Notes: generated by a model not told the origin, from the sequence alone. DNA of 64,000 bases from Herbaspirillum sp. WKF16 (GCF_028993615.1 NZ_CP118632.1:2108001-2172000); one strand, 5' to 3'; positions 26,092 through 34,939 are shown, counted from the first letter of the stretch. Numbers and translations: made by a program.

Positions 26092-26286
26092 GATGCCTTT
26101 TTCAAGGCGGTGCGGCCAGTTCGCGCCGCCGCGCAGGGATCGCGGGCGGCGCTGTGCCGCTCGCGTCATGTAAGGCGCCGGACCATTGTGGTGCGGCGCG
26201 TGGGACGGGCAGGGCAAGCCGGGGAGGTGAGCCCGCCGGTCCAGACGGCGCTTCATGGGCGCGAATCATAGACGAGAGAGTGAAAC

Positions 26287-26913
26287 ATGTTTGGACGATT
26301 GATGCCGACCGAAGGCAAATTCTTTGACCTGTTCAATCAACATGCCGAGTTGGCGGTCAAGTGCGCGAAAGAGATGGTCGCGCTGATGACCAATTTCGAT
26401 GACCTTGAAATCCGCGTGCATGCCATTGAAACCGTCGAGAAGCAAGCCGACAAGGTGACGCACAACACCATCGACCTGCTGCACAAGACCTTCATCACGC
26501 CGCTGGACCGCGACGACATCCACCAGCTGATCACCCGCATGGACGACATCCTGGACCTGCTGGAAGACGCTGCCCAGACCATTTCGCTCTACGACATCAA
26601 GGCCATCACCCCCGAAGCCAAGCGCCTGGCCGAGCTGTGCCTGGCCTGTGCGGAGAAGGTGCAGGCCGCGGTGGGCATGCTCAACAACATGGACAACTCG
26701 CGCCAGATCCTGGCCATCTGCCAGGAGATCGACCGCCTGGAGTCGGATGCCGACCACGTGATGCGCGCCGCCATGTCCAAGCTGTTCCGCGATGAGCCGG
26801 ACGTGCGCACCCTGATCAAGCTCAAGGCCATCTACGAGATCCTGGAAACCGTCACCGACCGCTGCGAAGACGTGGCCAACATCATCGAAGGCATCATCGT
26901 CGAGAACGCCTGA
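26287..26913 (+). CDS. DUF47/PhoU-like protein partner of Pit
   Basis: The 208-residue all-helical protein belongs to the DUF47 family (PhoU-like; TIGR00153 type). Landmarks are FFDLFNQHAELAVKCAKEM, VEKQADKVTHNTIDLLHKTF and EILETVTDRCEDVANIIEGI, with ExxxD/DxxE pairs that bind metal in PhoU relatives. Such proteins are encoded next to Pit transporters and modulate them. It is 57 bp before pit with a GAGAGAG site before the ATG. Nothing recognisable lies in the 195 bp between dnaB and this gene; I saw no PhoB box. Confidence 0.92.
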   Translation: MFGRLMPTEGKFFDLFNQHAELAVKCAKEMVALMTNFDDLEIRVHAIETVEKQADKVTHNTIDLLHKTFITPLDRDDIHQLITRMDDILDLLEDAAQTISLYDIKAITPEAKRLAELCLACAEKVQAAVGMLNNMDNSRQILAICQEIDRLESDADHVMRAAMSKLFRDEPDVRTLIKLKAIYEILETVTDRCEDVANIIEGIIVENA

Positions 26914-26970
26914 CGCAGGCGCAGCGGCGACCCGATGCGGCCGTCGCCCGGTCCAAACAACGGTTTCCCC

Positions 26971-27978
26971 ATGCAAACAATTCAAATCAGCTTACACATC
27001 CTCGCGTTGTTGATCGTCCTGGCGCTGCTGTTCGACTTCATGAACGGCTTCCACGATGCCGCCAATGCGATCGCCACGGTGGTCTCCACCGGCGTGCTGC
27101 GCCCGCAGACGGCAGTGGCCATGGCGGCCTTCTTCAACCTGGCCGCGGTGTTCGTTTTCCACCAGTTGCACGTCGCGGCCTCGGTGGGCAAGGGCACCAT
27201 CGAGCCCGCAGTGGTCGACCACTATGTGGTGTTCGGCGCGCTGATCGGCGCCATTTTCTGGAACCTGGTCACCTGGTACTACGGCATCCCGTCTTCCTCC
27301 TCGCATGCGCTGATCGGCGGCCTGGTCGGTGCGGCCGTGGCCAAGGCGGGCACCGGCGCCCTGATTTCCGCGGGCCTGCTCAAGACGATCCTGTTCATCG
27401 TGCTCTCGCCGTTGCTGGGCTTGCTGTTCGGGTCGATCATGATGCTCATCGTGTCGTGGATATTCTTCCGCTCCACGCCGCGCAAGATCGATGGCTGGTT
27501 CCGCCGGCTGCAGTTGCTGTCGGCATCGATGTACAGCCTCGGCCACGGCGGCAACGACGCCCAGAAGACCATCGGCATCATCTGGATGCTGCTGATCGCC
27601 TCCGGTTATTCCAGCCCGGAAGCGCCGCCGATGTGGGTGATCATCTCCTGCTATTGCGCCATCAGCCTGGGCACGCTGTTCGGCGGCTGGCGCATCGTCA
27701 AGACCATGGGGCAGAAGATCACCAAGCTCAAGCCGGTCGGCGGTTTCTGCGCCGAAACCGGCGGCGCCATCACGCTGTTCATCGCCACCGCGCTGGGCAT
27801 TCCGGTGTCGACCACACATACCATCACCGGCGCCATCGTCGGCGTGGGTGCGTCGCGCAAGATGTCGGCGGTGCGCTGGGGCGTGGCGAGCAACATCGTC
27901 TGGGCCTGGATCTTTACGATCCCGGCCTCGGCCTTCGTCGCCGCGATCGCCTGGTGGATCGGCGTGCAGATCCTCTGA
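26971..27978 (+). CDS. pit: Low-affinity inorganic phosphate transporter, Pit family
   Basis: Pit moves metal-phosphate complexes using the proton gradient. The protein of about 335 residues has roughly ten membrane helices and the two duplicated Pit signatures: FDFMNGFHDAANAIATVVST near the N-terminus and YSLGHGGNDAQKTIGIIW in the middle, plus VSTTHTITGAIVGVGA. I prefer ATG 26971 (MQTIQISLHI) since family members begin there. ATG 26935 is in frame and cannot be excluded. It forms a unit with the DUF47 gene. Confidence 0.94.
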   Translation: MQTIQISLHILALLIVLALLFDFMNGFHDAANAIATVVSTGVLRPQTAVAMAAFFNLAAVFVFHQLHVAASVGKGTIEPAVVDHYVVFGALIGAIFWNLVTWYYGIPSSSSHALIGGLVGAAVAKAGTGALISAGLLKTILFIVLSPLLGLLFGSIMMLIVSWIFFRSTPRKIDGWFRRLQLLSASMYSLGHGGNDAQKTIGIIWMLLIASGYSSPEAPPMWVIISCYCAISLGTLFGGWRIVKTMGQKITKLKPVGGFCAETGGAITLFIATALGIPVSTTHTITGAIVGVGASRKMSAVRWGVASNIVWAWIFTIPASAFVAAIAWWIGVQIL

Positions 27979-27993
27979 TCGCATCGCTTGCAG

Positions 27994-28031
27994 CCAAAGA
28001 AAAAGCCACCTTGCGGTGGCTTTTTCTTTGG
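27994..28031. terminator. Perfect 17-bp bidirectional terminator between pit and phoH
   Basis: CCAAAGAAAAAGCCACC (27994-28010) and its exact reverse complement (28015-28031) enclose a TTGC loop. A5 and T5 runs inside the stem make it work in both directions for the converging pit and phoH transcripts. Confidence 0.93.
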
Positions 28032-28036
28032 GTCAT

Positions 28037-28092
28037 CGTTTGCCGCCGCGGCGGCAAACGGATCCGGCCTTGCGCGGGTAAGCCCGCGCAAG
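28037..28092. repeat. Two further perfect palindromes in the pit-phoH gap
   Basis: CGTTTGCCGCCG next to CGGCGGCAAACG (28037-28060) is a 24-bp perfect palindrome with no loop. Eight bases on, CTTGCGCGGG (28069-28078) and CCCGCGCAAG (28083-28092) form a 10-bp stem with a TAAG loop. With the terminator this makes three adjacent hairpins in 99 bp, ending 5 bp before the phoH stop. Confidence 0.85.
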
Positions 28093-28097
28093 CTCAC

Positions 28098-29798
28098 TTA
28101 CAGCACATCGCTGGCATGGTCGGCCAGGCGCGAACGCTCGCCGCGCGCCAGCGTCACGTGGCCGCTGTGCGACCAGCCCTTGAAGCGGTCGACCACGTAG
28201 GTCAGGCCGCTCGAACCTTCGGTCAGGTAGGGCGTGTCGATCTGCGCGATGTTGCCCAGGCAGATGATCTTGGTGCCGGGGCCGGCGCGCGTGACCAGGG
28301 TCTTCATTTGCTTGGGCGTCAGGTTCTGCGCTTCGTCGATGATCAGGAACTTGTTGACGAAGGTGCGTCCCCGCATGAAGTTGAGCGACTTGATCTTGAT
28401 GCGCGAGCGGATCAGGTCCTGGGTTGCGGCGCGGCCCCATTCACCGGCGTCGCCGTCGGACTTGTTGAGCACTTCGAGGTTGTCGTCGAAGGCGCCCATC
28501 CACGGGCCCATCTTTTCTTCTTCGGTGCCCGGCAGGAAACCGATGTCTTCACCGACCGGCACCGTCACGCGGGTGACGATGATCTCGTTGTAGAGCTTGG
28601 TCTCCAGCACCTGCGCCAGGCCGGCCGCCAGCGCCAGCAGGGTCTTGCCGGTGCCGGCCTGGCCCAGCAGGGTGACGAAGTCGCACTCCGGGTTCATCAG
28701 CAGGTTCAGCGCGAAGTTCTGCTCGCGGTTGCGGGCGGTAATGCCCCACACGCTGTTCTTCGAGTGGCCGTAGTCGCGCAGCGTCTGCAGCACGGCGGTC
28801 TTGCCGTTGATCTGCGTGACCTGGCCGTAGAAGGACGGCTCGCCGTTCTTGGGCTCGATGAACACGAACTGGTTGACCAGCAGCGAAGGCACGTAGGGGC
28901 CGGTCACGCGGTAGTAGGTGAAGCTGCTGCCGTGCTTGTTCTCCTGCCACGACTCCATGCCCTTGCCGTGCTTGTTCCAGAAGTCGTCCGGCAGTTGCTG
29001 GATGCCCGAGTACAGCAGGTCGGTATCTTCCAGCACGTGGTCGTTGAAGTAGTCCTCGGCAGGCAGGCCGATGGCGCGCGCCTTCAGGCGCATGTTGATG
29101 TCCTTGGACACCAGCACCACGGGGCGCTCCGGATATTGCTGGTCCAGCGCGCGCACCACGCCCAGGATCTGGTTGTCGGCCTTGCCTTCAGGCAGGCCGT
29201 CCGGCAGCGCGGCGTTCTGCAGCTTGGTCTGGAAGAACAGGCGGCCCTTGGCGTCCTTGTTGCCCAGCTTGGCCAGGGGGATGCCGAGGTCGATCGCATC
29301 CTCCGCGATATCGGACACCAACGCGTCCAGCGAGCGCGAAATCTGGCGCGCGTTGCGGGCCACTTCGGACATGCCCTTCTTGTGGTTGTCCAGCTCCTCC
29401 AGCGTGATCATCGGCAGGTAGATGTCATGCTCTTCGAAGCGGAACAGGGAGGTCGGGTCGTGCATCAGGACGTTGGTGTCCAGCACGAACAGCTTGGACA
29501 CGCCCATCTTGTCGGCCACGCGGCTGGTGCTGGACTTGGCGCGCGGCTCCACGGCCTTGGGCGCGGCTTTCGGCTTTTCAGCCGGTGCGACCTTGCCGGT
29601 GGTGGTGCGGGCGCGCGGCTCAGCAGCCTTGGCTTGCGGCGCGGCGACGGCGGCAACGGCCGCGATCTCTTGCTTGGGGATGGCGGGAGTTTCTACGAGT
29701 GCGATGTTCGGTTTGACAGGTTTATTGCGTTCAGCCTTGGGATAGTCCTCGGGAGACAGCAGCGAAGCTGGTTTGCTCGGCATTTTGGGCAGGGGCAT
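28098..29798 (-). CDS. PIN-PhoH fusion ATPase (PhoH2 type)
   Basis: The 566-residue protein has three parts. The first is an Ala/Lys/Pro-rich N-terminal extension (1-98). The second is a PIN ribonuclease domain (about 100-235; LFVLDTNVLMHDPTS and acidic residues such as ITLEELDNHKKG). The third is a C-terminal PhoH-like ATPase with Walker A GQAGTGKTLL near residue 370, a TRVTVPVGEDIGFLPGT loop and LIIDEAQNLTP as Walker B. PIN-PhoH proteins (PhoH2) have been described as RNA helicase/ribonucleases. The name PhoH reflects phosphate control in E. coli, and pit is convergent here, but no PhoB box was seen. Confidence 0.92.
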   Translation of the reverse strand: MPLPKMPSKPASLLSPEDYPKAERNKPVKPNIALVETPAIPKQEIAAVAAVAAPQAKAAEPRARTTTGKVAPAEKPKAAPKAVEPRAKSSTSRVADKMGVSKLFVLDTNVLMHDPTSLFRFEEHDIYLPMITLEELDNHKKGMSEVARNARQISRSLDALVSDIAEDAIDLGIPLAKLGNKDAKGRLFFQTKLQNAALPDGLPEGKADNQILGVVRALDQQYPERPVVLVSKDINMRLKARAIGLPAEDYFNDHVLEDTDLLYSGIQQLPDDFWNKHGKGMESWQENKHGSSFTYYRVTGPYVPSLLVNQFVFIEPKNGEPSFYGQVTQINGKTAVLQTLRDYGHSKNSVWGITARNREQNFALNLLMNPECDFVTLLGQAGTGKTLLALAAGLAQVLETKLYNEIIVTRVTVPVGEDIGFLPGTEEEKMGPWMGAFDDNLEVLNKSDGDAGEWGRAATQDLIRSRIKIKSLNFMRGRTFVNKFLIIDEAQNLTPKQMKTLVTRAGPGTKIICLGNIAQIDTPYLTEGSSGLTYVVDRFKGWSHSGHVTLARGERSRLADHASDVL

Positions 29799-30013
29799 CA
29801 GGACCTCGGTAGTGAATGAAGAAAATACCGCTTTGTCAGAGCGAACAGGTGGTGCGATAAGGCTAACTGCGAAGGAAACAACGACTGAGGAGTGGCGCCG
29901 CGGGTTCTAATGAAAACCTTGCGCAGTCCCGCCGGGCCGACATGCGGCATCGCGGCGCGGGTGGGAGCACAGGGAGCAAGGGTTTGATTAGCGCCGACGG
30001 TAAACTGAAAAGT
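29799..30013. other. Noncoding region upstream of phoH
   Basis: These 215 bp lie between the phoH start and the bcp-side terminator and should hold the phoH promoter on the minus strand. I see no convincing -35/-10 pair; CTGACA near 29835 lacks a good -10. Frames open here have no family resemblance. Confidence 0.4.
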
Positions 30014-30063
30014 AAAAAAGCCGTTTCGGTAGGCCTTCGGCCTAAACCAGAAACGGCTTTCAA
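30014..30063 (-). terminator. Two-tier terminator downstream of arnD-bcp
   Basis: The outer stem AAAGCCGTTTC / GAAACGGCTTT (30017-30027 with 30050-30060) encloses an inner hairpin TAGGCC / GGCCTA (30030-30035 with 30039-30044). On the minus strand the outer stem is followed by T6. It lies 190 bp after the bcp stop. The 30064-30251 stretch in between shows no gene or RNA that I recognise. Confidence 0.82.
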
Positions 30064-30251
30064 CTAACGTTTTCCTGTTTGAATTCAATGGCTTGTATCG
30101 ATTGACCGCATATTCATCGAACGCGGCAGGTGCGCTTGCCAGGCGATCCTGACACGGCCCGACATCAGCAGGGCGCCGTGGGGCGCCACAGGGTCACGAG
30201 GGTTCTCATGGCCCGCCCGGAACTTCAATCGCTTGCGTTCCGGCCGCTTTT

Positions 30252-30728
30252 TCAGGCAATGGTTTTGATAAAGGCCAGCACCTCGTCCACGTGGGCTGGA
30301 ACCTTGACTCCACGCCATTCTTTCACCACTTTGCCCGATCCGTCAATCACAAACGTGCTGCGCTCGACGCCGCGCACTTGCTTGCCATACATGTTTTTCA
30401 TCTTCATGACATCGAACATGGCGCACAGTGTTTCATCGGGGTCGGAAATCAGTTCAAACGGCATGCCCAGCTTGCCTTTGAAGCCCTCGTGCGACTTCAG
30501 GCTGTCGCGGCTGACGCCGAAGATTTCGGTGTTCAGGTCCTGGAATTGCGGATGCAGGTCGCGGAACTGCATGCCCTCGGTGGTGCAGCCCGGCGTGTTG
30601 TCCTTGGGATAGAAATACAGCACCAGGTTCTTGCCCCGGTAGTCGGCCAGGTTGAAGTTCTTGCCGCCGGTCATGGCCGCCGAGAATTCCGGCACGGTCT
30701 TGTTCAGGATGGATGGTCTGTCGGTCAA
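30252..30728 (-). CDS. bcp: Bcp/PrxQ-type thiol peroxiredoxin
   Basis: It reduces hydroperoxides through a peroxidatic cysteine. In this 158-residue protein the active site is Cys48 in NTPGCTTEG, with YFYPKDNTPGCT upstream as in the family. The resolving cysteine five residues later (as in E. coli Bcp) is missing, with Met at that position. Cys102 (ETLCAMF) is the only other cysteine, so it is a 1-Cys or atypical enzyme. The start is TTG at 30728 with only a weak GGGGCG upstream. It is 57 bp after arnD on the same strand and probably shares its transcript. Confidence 0.93.
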   Translation of the reverse strand: MTDRPSILNKTVPEFSAAMTGGKNFNLADYRGKNLVLYFYPKDNTPGCTTEGMQFRDLHPQFQDLNTEIFGVSRDSLKSHEGFKGKLGMPFELISDPDETLCAMFDVMKMKNMYGKQVRGVERSTFVIDGSGKVVKEWRGVKVPAHVDEVLAFIKTIA

Positions 30729-30785
30729 AATGGCGCCCCAGTATGTCGGTTGTCGTTGGTTGTCTTTTGCTCGCTGCGGCGGGAA

Positions 30786-31727
30786 TTACATCGCCTGCAC
30801 GATCAGTTCGCCCGAGCGGCCGGGCAATTCGCCCCAGCTGATCGGCAGGATGGGCAGCACGTCGTTTTTCACGCTTTGGTAGTAGTCGCCCATGGAGACC
30901 AGCTCGTATCCCTGCGCGCGCCAGCCAGCCAGCAGCTTTTCGAAAATGGGGGCGAGTTTCTGGCCTTCAAGCTCGGCATGCAGCGTGAACACGTGATCGC
31001 GCGGCTGCCGGGTCAGTTCCAGCAGCAGGTCGGCGGCGTTGCCGCTGTCGATCAGCTTGCCGCGGATGGTGCGGCCGAGGATCTCGTCCAGCGTCGGCAG
31101 AGTGGTCGGCAGCTGCACGCAGGACAGCGCGCGGCCGCCGGCCGACAGGCGATGCGGGCCGGCGTCCGGATCGGCCAGACCGCCGTCTTCGCGCAGTTGC
31201 GAGCGGCCGTCGGAGGAGTAGGCGAAGCCGAACTGGTCGAGCTGCGCGAAGGCATGCCCGTTCATCTGCCAACCCGCGGCGCCGTGCGTGACCGGCGCGT
31301 GGCCGAAGATGTCGTGGTAGCGGCCGTAGGATCGCTGCATGGTCTCCTGCGTCCATTGCGCATCGGCATGGCGAACATCGTCCTGCCAGACGCGATGGTC
31401 CCAGGTGTGGATGCCGCACTCGAAGCCGGCGTCATAGGCTTCGCGCATGAACTCGGCGCAGGTCTTGCCGATATCGGGGGCGGGCAGCAAGGTGCCGTAC
31501 ATCAGCGTCTTCAAGCCGTAGTGTTCGACCACCGAGGTGCGCGAGACCTTGCTGAAGAAGCCGGGGCGGAAGATCTGCTTCAGGGCCCAGCCGGTATGGT
31601 CGGGACCGAGCGAGAACAGGAAGCTTGCGCCGGCGCCGTGGCGGCGCAGCTGGCTGATCAGGTTGGGGACGCCCACACGGGTGCCGCGATAGGTATCGGC
31701 GTCGATCTTGAGTGTAAGTTTGGGCAA
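30786..31727 (-). CDS. arnD: 4-deoxy-4-formamido-L-arabinose-phosphoundecaprenol deformylase ArnD
   Basis: ArnD removes the formyl group from undecaprenyl-phosphate-Ara4FN on the inner membrane, committing the sugar to lipid A transfer. The 313-residue protein is a polysaccharide deacetylase-fold enzyme: metal/catalytic region KIDADTYRGTRVGVP near the N-terminus, GIHTWDHRVWQDD (His-Asp, metal ligands, about 106-118), and VFTLHAELEGQKLAP near the C-terminus. The start is TTG at 31727. A terminator and 259 bp separate it from the rest of the arn run, so it has its own promoter. Confidence 0.95.
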   Translation of the reverse strand: MPKLTLKIDADTYRGTRVGVPNLISQLRRHGAGASFLFSLGPDHTGWALKQIFRPGFFSKVSRTSVVEHYGLKTLMYGTLLPAPDIGKTCAEFMREAYDAGFECGIHTWDHRVWQDDVRHADAQWTQETMQRSYGRYHDIFGHAPVTHGAAGWQMNGHAFAQLDQFGFAYSSDGRSQLREDGGLADPDAGPHRLSAGGRALSCVQLPTTLPTLDEILGRTIRGKLIDSGNAADLLLELTRQPRDHVFTLHAELEGQKLAPIFEKLLAGWRAQGYELVSMGDYYQSVKNDVLPILPISWGELPGRSGELIVQAM

Positions 31728-31931
31728 TGTCGATGAATCAGGTAGGTGGTGAGGCCGGGGCCGCCGGCGTGGCCGGCGTAGCCGCGGCGCGTGCGGCGCA
31801 GCGATTGCGGATCAGTATGCGAGACTAGCATTCCATGCCGCATAGAACAATATGCAAGCCGCTCCATCGGCGGTCCGGGCCATAACAGCGGCATTGCCGC
31901 AATGGCAATGACCGCCGGCCAGGAGCGGCGC

Positions 31932-31964
31932 GGCAAAAAGAAAACCGCGCCGAAGCGCGGTTCT
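31932..31964 (-). terminator. Terminator after the arn decarboxylase gene
   Basis: On the minus strand AACCGCGC / GCGCGGTT (31955-31962 with 31943-31950) has a TTCG tetraloop and is followed by TTCTTTTTG. It ends the main arn transcript 23 bp after the stop at 31987 and leaves arnD downstream as a separate unit. The remaining gap to arnD (31728-31931) has a possible extended -10 (TGCTAGTCT, minus strand, near 31808) but no clear -35. Confidence 0.88.
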
Positions 31965-31986
31965 CGGTGCCGGGCCGGGACGGCGA

Positions 31987-33042
31987 TCAGTCCATCAGCG
32001 CGCGGGCTTCAGCCACCTGGCCGCGATACGCGTCGAAGATGTTGCGCAGCGTGTCGGCCATGGTGGTTTGCGGCTTCCAGTTCAGCTCTTCGCAGGTGTT
32101 GGTGATCTTGGGGACGCGGTTCTGCACGTCCTGGTAGCCCTTGCCGTAGTAGGCGGCCGAGGTGGTTTCGACCAGCTTCACGTTCTTGACCGTGTCGGCG
32201 TATTCCGGATACTCGGCAGCCAGCTTGAGCATCATGTCGGCCAGCTCCTTGATCGAGTAGTTGTTGACCGGGTTGCCGATGTTGTAGATCTTGCCGGAGG
32301 CGACGCCGCCTTCGTTGGCGATGATCTTCATCAGCGCGTCGATGCCGTCGTCGATGTAGGTGAAGGCGCGCTTCTGCAGGCCGCCGTCGACCAGCGAGAT
32401 GTTCTCGCCGCGCACGATGTGGCCGAAGAACTGGGTCACCACGCGCGAGCTGCCTTCCTTCGGGGTGTGGATGGAATCGAGGCCGGCGCCGATCCAGTTG
32501 AACGGACGGAACAGCGTGAAGTTCAGGTTGTCTTCCATGCCGTAGCCCCAGATCACGCGATCCATGAGCTGCTTGGAGCAGGAGTAGATCCAGCGCGGCT
32601 TGTTGATCGGGCCGCAGATCAGTTCGGACTCTTCCGGGTCGAACTCTTCGTCGTGGCACATGCCGTAGACTTCGGAGGTCGAGGGGAACACCAGGTGCTT
32701 GCCGTACTTGGCGGCGGCGCGCACGATCGGCAGGTTCGCTTCGAAGTCCAGCTCGAACACGCGCAGCGGCTTGTTCACGTAGGTCGACGGGGTGGCGATG
32801 GCCACCAAGGGCAGGATCACGTCGCACTTCTTGACGTGGTATTCGACCCATTCCTTGTTGATCGTGATGTCGCCTTCGAAGAAGTGCATGCGCGACTTGT
32901 AGGCCTCGTTGTCGAGAATGTCGGTGATACGGTCGGTCATCATGTCCATGCCGTACACATGCCAATCCGTGGTTTCCAGGATGCGCTTGGACAGGTGGTG
33001 GCCGATGAAGCCGTTGACGCCGAGAATGAGGACTTTTTTCAT
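31987..33042 (-). CDS. arnA: UDP-glucuronate oxidative decarboxylase (stand-alone ArnA C-terminal activity)
   Basis: It converts UDP-glucuronate to UDP-4-keto-pentose with NAD+. The 351-residue protein is an extended short-chain dehydrogenase: NAD motif LGVNGFIG (7-14), catalytic FPSTSEVYGMC (Ser123-Glu124 context) and YxxxK at Tyr153/Lys157 (YSCSK). NRVPKI near residue 315 corresponds to the arginine loop that is diagnostic of decarboxylase in ArnA. In E. coli this is one half of a bifunctional protein; here it is its own gene, 26 bp after the formyltransferase gene. Confidence 0.94.
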   Translation of the reverse strand: MKKVLILGVNGFIGHHLSKRILETTDWHVYGMDMMTDRITDILDNEAYKSRMHFFEGDITINKEWVEYHVKKCDVILPLVAIATPSTYVNKPLRVFELDFEANLPIVRAAAKYGKHLVFPSTSEVYGMCHDEEFDPEESELICGPINKPRWIYSCSKQLMDRVIWGYGMEDNLNFTLFRPFNWIGAGLDSIHTPKEGSSRVVTQFFGHIVRGENISLVDGGLQKRAFTYIDDGIDALMKIIANEGGVASGKIYNIGNPVNNYSIKELADMMLKLAAEYPEYADTVKNVKLVETTSAAYYGKGYQDVQNRVPKITNTCEELNWKPQTTMADTLRNIFDAYRGQVAEARALMD

Positions 33043-33068
33043 GATGTTAGCGAGTTAAGTGGCCGGAA

Positions 33069-33986
33069 TCAGCTGGCCATGTATTTCAGGTAATTGTTGA
33101 GCGAAGCATCCTGATCGTTGATCTGGATGCCCAGGATCTGGAGGAAGTTGCCGTCGCCGCAGCGAGCGTAGAGCTTGCCTCCTTCAAAGAACTTGTCCTG
33201 CATGCCGTGGGCCTTCTGCAAGGCAAGATGGGCCGACGGCGGAACCAGTCGGGTTCTCGACACCGTAATTTTATCACCCGCGATTTCCTCGAAGGCCCCG
33301 GGGTAGGGCGGAGCCACCGCGCGCACCAGGTTATGTACCTCGCGCGCCGTGCGGCGCCAGTCGATGCGGCCGTCTTCCGGCTTGCGTCCGCCGAAATAGC
33401 TGCCCTTGGCAAGCTCGTTGGGCAGGTTGGGCGTACGGTCGGCCAGCATGGCCGGCAACACGCCCCAGAGCGTCTGCTCGGCGGCCACCACGACCTTGCC
33501 GAACACCTCGTAGGCGGTGTCTTCGGGCAGGATCGGCACGGCGGTCTGGGCCACGATGGCGCCGGCGTCGGGCTTGATGGTCATCTCGTGCAAGGTGGCG
33601 CCGGTCTCGGTCTCGCCGTGCAGCACCGCCCAGTTGATGGGCACGCGGCCGCGATACTTCGGCAGCAGCGAGCCGTGCATGTTGTAGGCGCCGCGCTTGG
33701 CCGTGGCCAGCACCTCGATGGGCAGCATGTGGCGGTAGTAGAAGCTGAAGATGAAGTCCGGCTGGGCCGCCTGCACCTGCGCCAGCAGTTGCGGCGACTT
33801 CGGGTCGGAGGGGGTGATGAACGGGATGCCGTTGTCGCGGCAGACGCCGGCCACGGAACCGAACCAGATGTTCTCGCCGGGACTGTCCTCATGGGTGACC
33901 ACCAGCGCCACATGCACGCCGCGCGCCAGCAGCACCTTCAGGCAGCGTACGCCCACGTCATGGTATGCGAATACGACGGCGTTCAT
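33069..33986 (-). CDS. arnA: UDP-Ara4N formyltransferase (stand-alone ArnA N-terminal activity)
   Basis: It N-formylates UDP-L-Ara4N with 10-formyltetrahydrofolate. The 305-residue protein carries the formyltransferase triad at the same numbers as E. coli ArnA: Asn102, His104 (YNMHGSLLPKYRGR) and Asp140 (KPDAGAIV). The C-terminal OB-like domain is also present. The usual fusion to the decarboxylase is absent. Its ATG overlaps the arnC stop (ATGA, 33983-33986), so translation is coupled. Confidence 0.94.
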   Translation of the reverse strand: MNAVVFAYHDVGVRCLKVLLARGVHVALVVTHEDSPGENIWFGSVAGVCRDNGIPFITPSDPKSPQLLAQVQAAQPDFIFSFYYRHMLPIEVLATAKRGAYNMHGSLLPKYRGRVPINWAVLHGETETGATLHEMTIKPDAGAIVAQTAVPILPEDTAYEVFGKVVVAAEQTLWGVLPAMLADRTPNLPNELAKGSYFGGRKPEDGRIDWRRTAREVHNLVRAVAPPYPGAFEEIAGDKITVSRTRLVPPSAHLALQKAHGMQDKFFEGGKLYARCGDGNFLQILGIQINDQDASLNNYLKYMAS

Positions 33987-34939
33987 GATATCTGCTTGTC
34001 CTCTTCGGAGGATTGTTCGAGGATGGCTTGCACCACGTAGCGGGGGCGCGCGCGCACCTGCATGTAGATGCGGCCGATGTATTCGCCCAGGAGGCCGATC
34101 GAGAACAGGATCACGCCCATCAGGAAGAAGGTGATGGCGAACAGCGTGAACACGCCGCCGACTTCGGCGCCGATCAGCAGGCGGCGCAGCACGATCAGGA
34201 TGAACAGCGCCGCCGAGGCGAACGACAGGCCGATGCCCAGCAGCGAGAAGAACTGCAGCGGCACCAGCGAGAAGCCGGTCACCAGGTCGAAGTTCAGGCG
34301 GATCAGGCTGTAGAACGAATACTTGGATTCGCCGGCCGAGCGCTCCTCGTGCTCCACCGTGATTTCAGTGGGCTTGCGCGCGAAGGTGTAGGCCAGCGCC
34401 GGCACGAAGGTGTTGACCTCGCGGCACTGGTTGACCAGGTCGATGACGTTGCGGCCATAGGCGCGCAGCATGTTGCCCTGGTCGGTCATCTTGATGCGGG
34501 TAATCTTCTCGCGCAGGCGGTTCATGGCCTTGGAGGCATAGGTGCGCCAGGCAGAGTCCTGGCGCTTGCGGCGGATCGAGCCGACGTAGTCGTAGCCCTC
34601 GCGCATCTTGGCCACCAGGTTGCCGATTTCTTCCGGCGGGTTCTGCAGGTCGGCGTCCAGCGTGACGATCACTTCGCCGCGGGTCGCCTCGAAACCCGCC
34701 ATGATCGCCATGTGCTGGCCATAGTTGCCGTTGAACAGCACGACGCGGGTAACGTCCGGGCGAATGCGGTACTGCTCGGCCAGGATGCCGGCGGAGCGGT
34801 CGCGGCTGCCGTCGTTGACGAAGATCACTTCGTAGCTGTAGCCCAAGGCGTCCAGCGCCGGGTAGAGGCGCTCGAACAGCTTGGCGAGGCCGGATTCCTC
34901 GTTATATACCGGGATGACGACGGACAGTTCTGGTTTCAT
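33983..34939 (-). CDS. arnC: Undecaprenyl-phosphate Ara4FN transferase ArnC
   Basis: ArnC moves Ara4-formyl-N from UDP to undecaprenyl phosphate. The 318-residue protein is a GT2 enzyme with two C-terminal membrane helices: LSVVIPVYNEESGL at the start, VNDGSRDRS, the metal-binding VTLDADLQNPPEE, and membrane segments around 230-300. The start at ATG 34939 (MKPELSV) is typical; the frame is open further upstream but unlike the family. A possible internal promoter lies upstream at 35040-35068. Confidence 0.95.
   Translation of the reverse strand: MKPELSVVIPVYNEESGLAKLFERLYPALDALGYSYEVIFVNDGSRDRSAGILAEQYRIRPDVTRVVLFNGNYGQHMAIMAGFEATRGEVIVTLDADLQNPPEEIGNLVAKMREGYDYVGSIRRKRQDSAWRTYASKAMNRLREKITRIKMTDQGNMLRAYGRNVIDLVNQCREVNTFVPALAYTFARKPTEITVEHEERSAGESKYSFYSLIRLNFDLVTGFSLVPLQFFSLLGIGLSFASAALFILIVLRRLLIGAEVGGVFTLFAITFFLMGVILFSIGLLGEYIGRIYMQVRARPRYVVQAILEQSSEEDKQIS

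Noticed and set aside
30064..30251. A tRNA or small RNA gene between bcp and its terminator
   Set aside because: I could not fold a cloverleaf or find a TTCGA-type T-loop with matching stem; only the terminator is supported.
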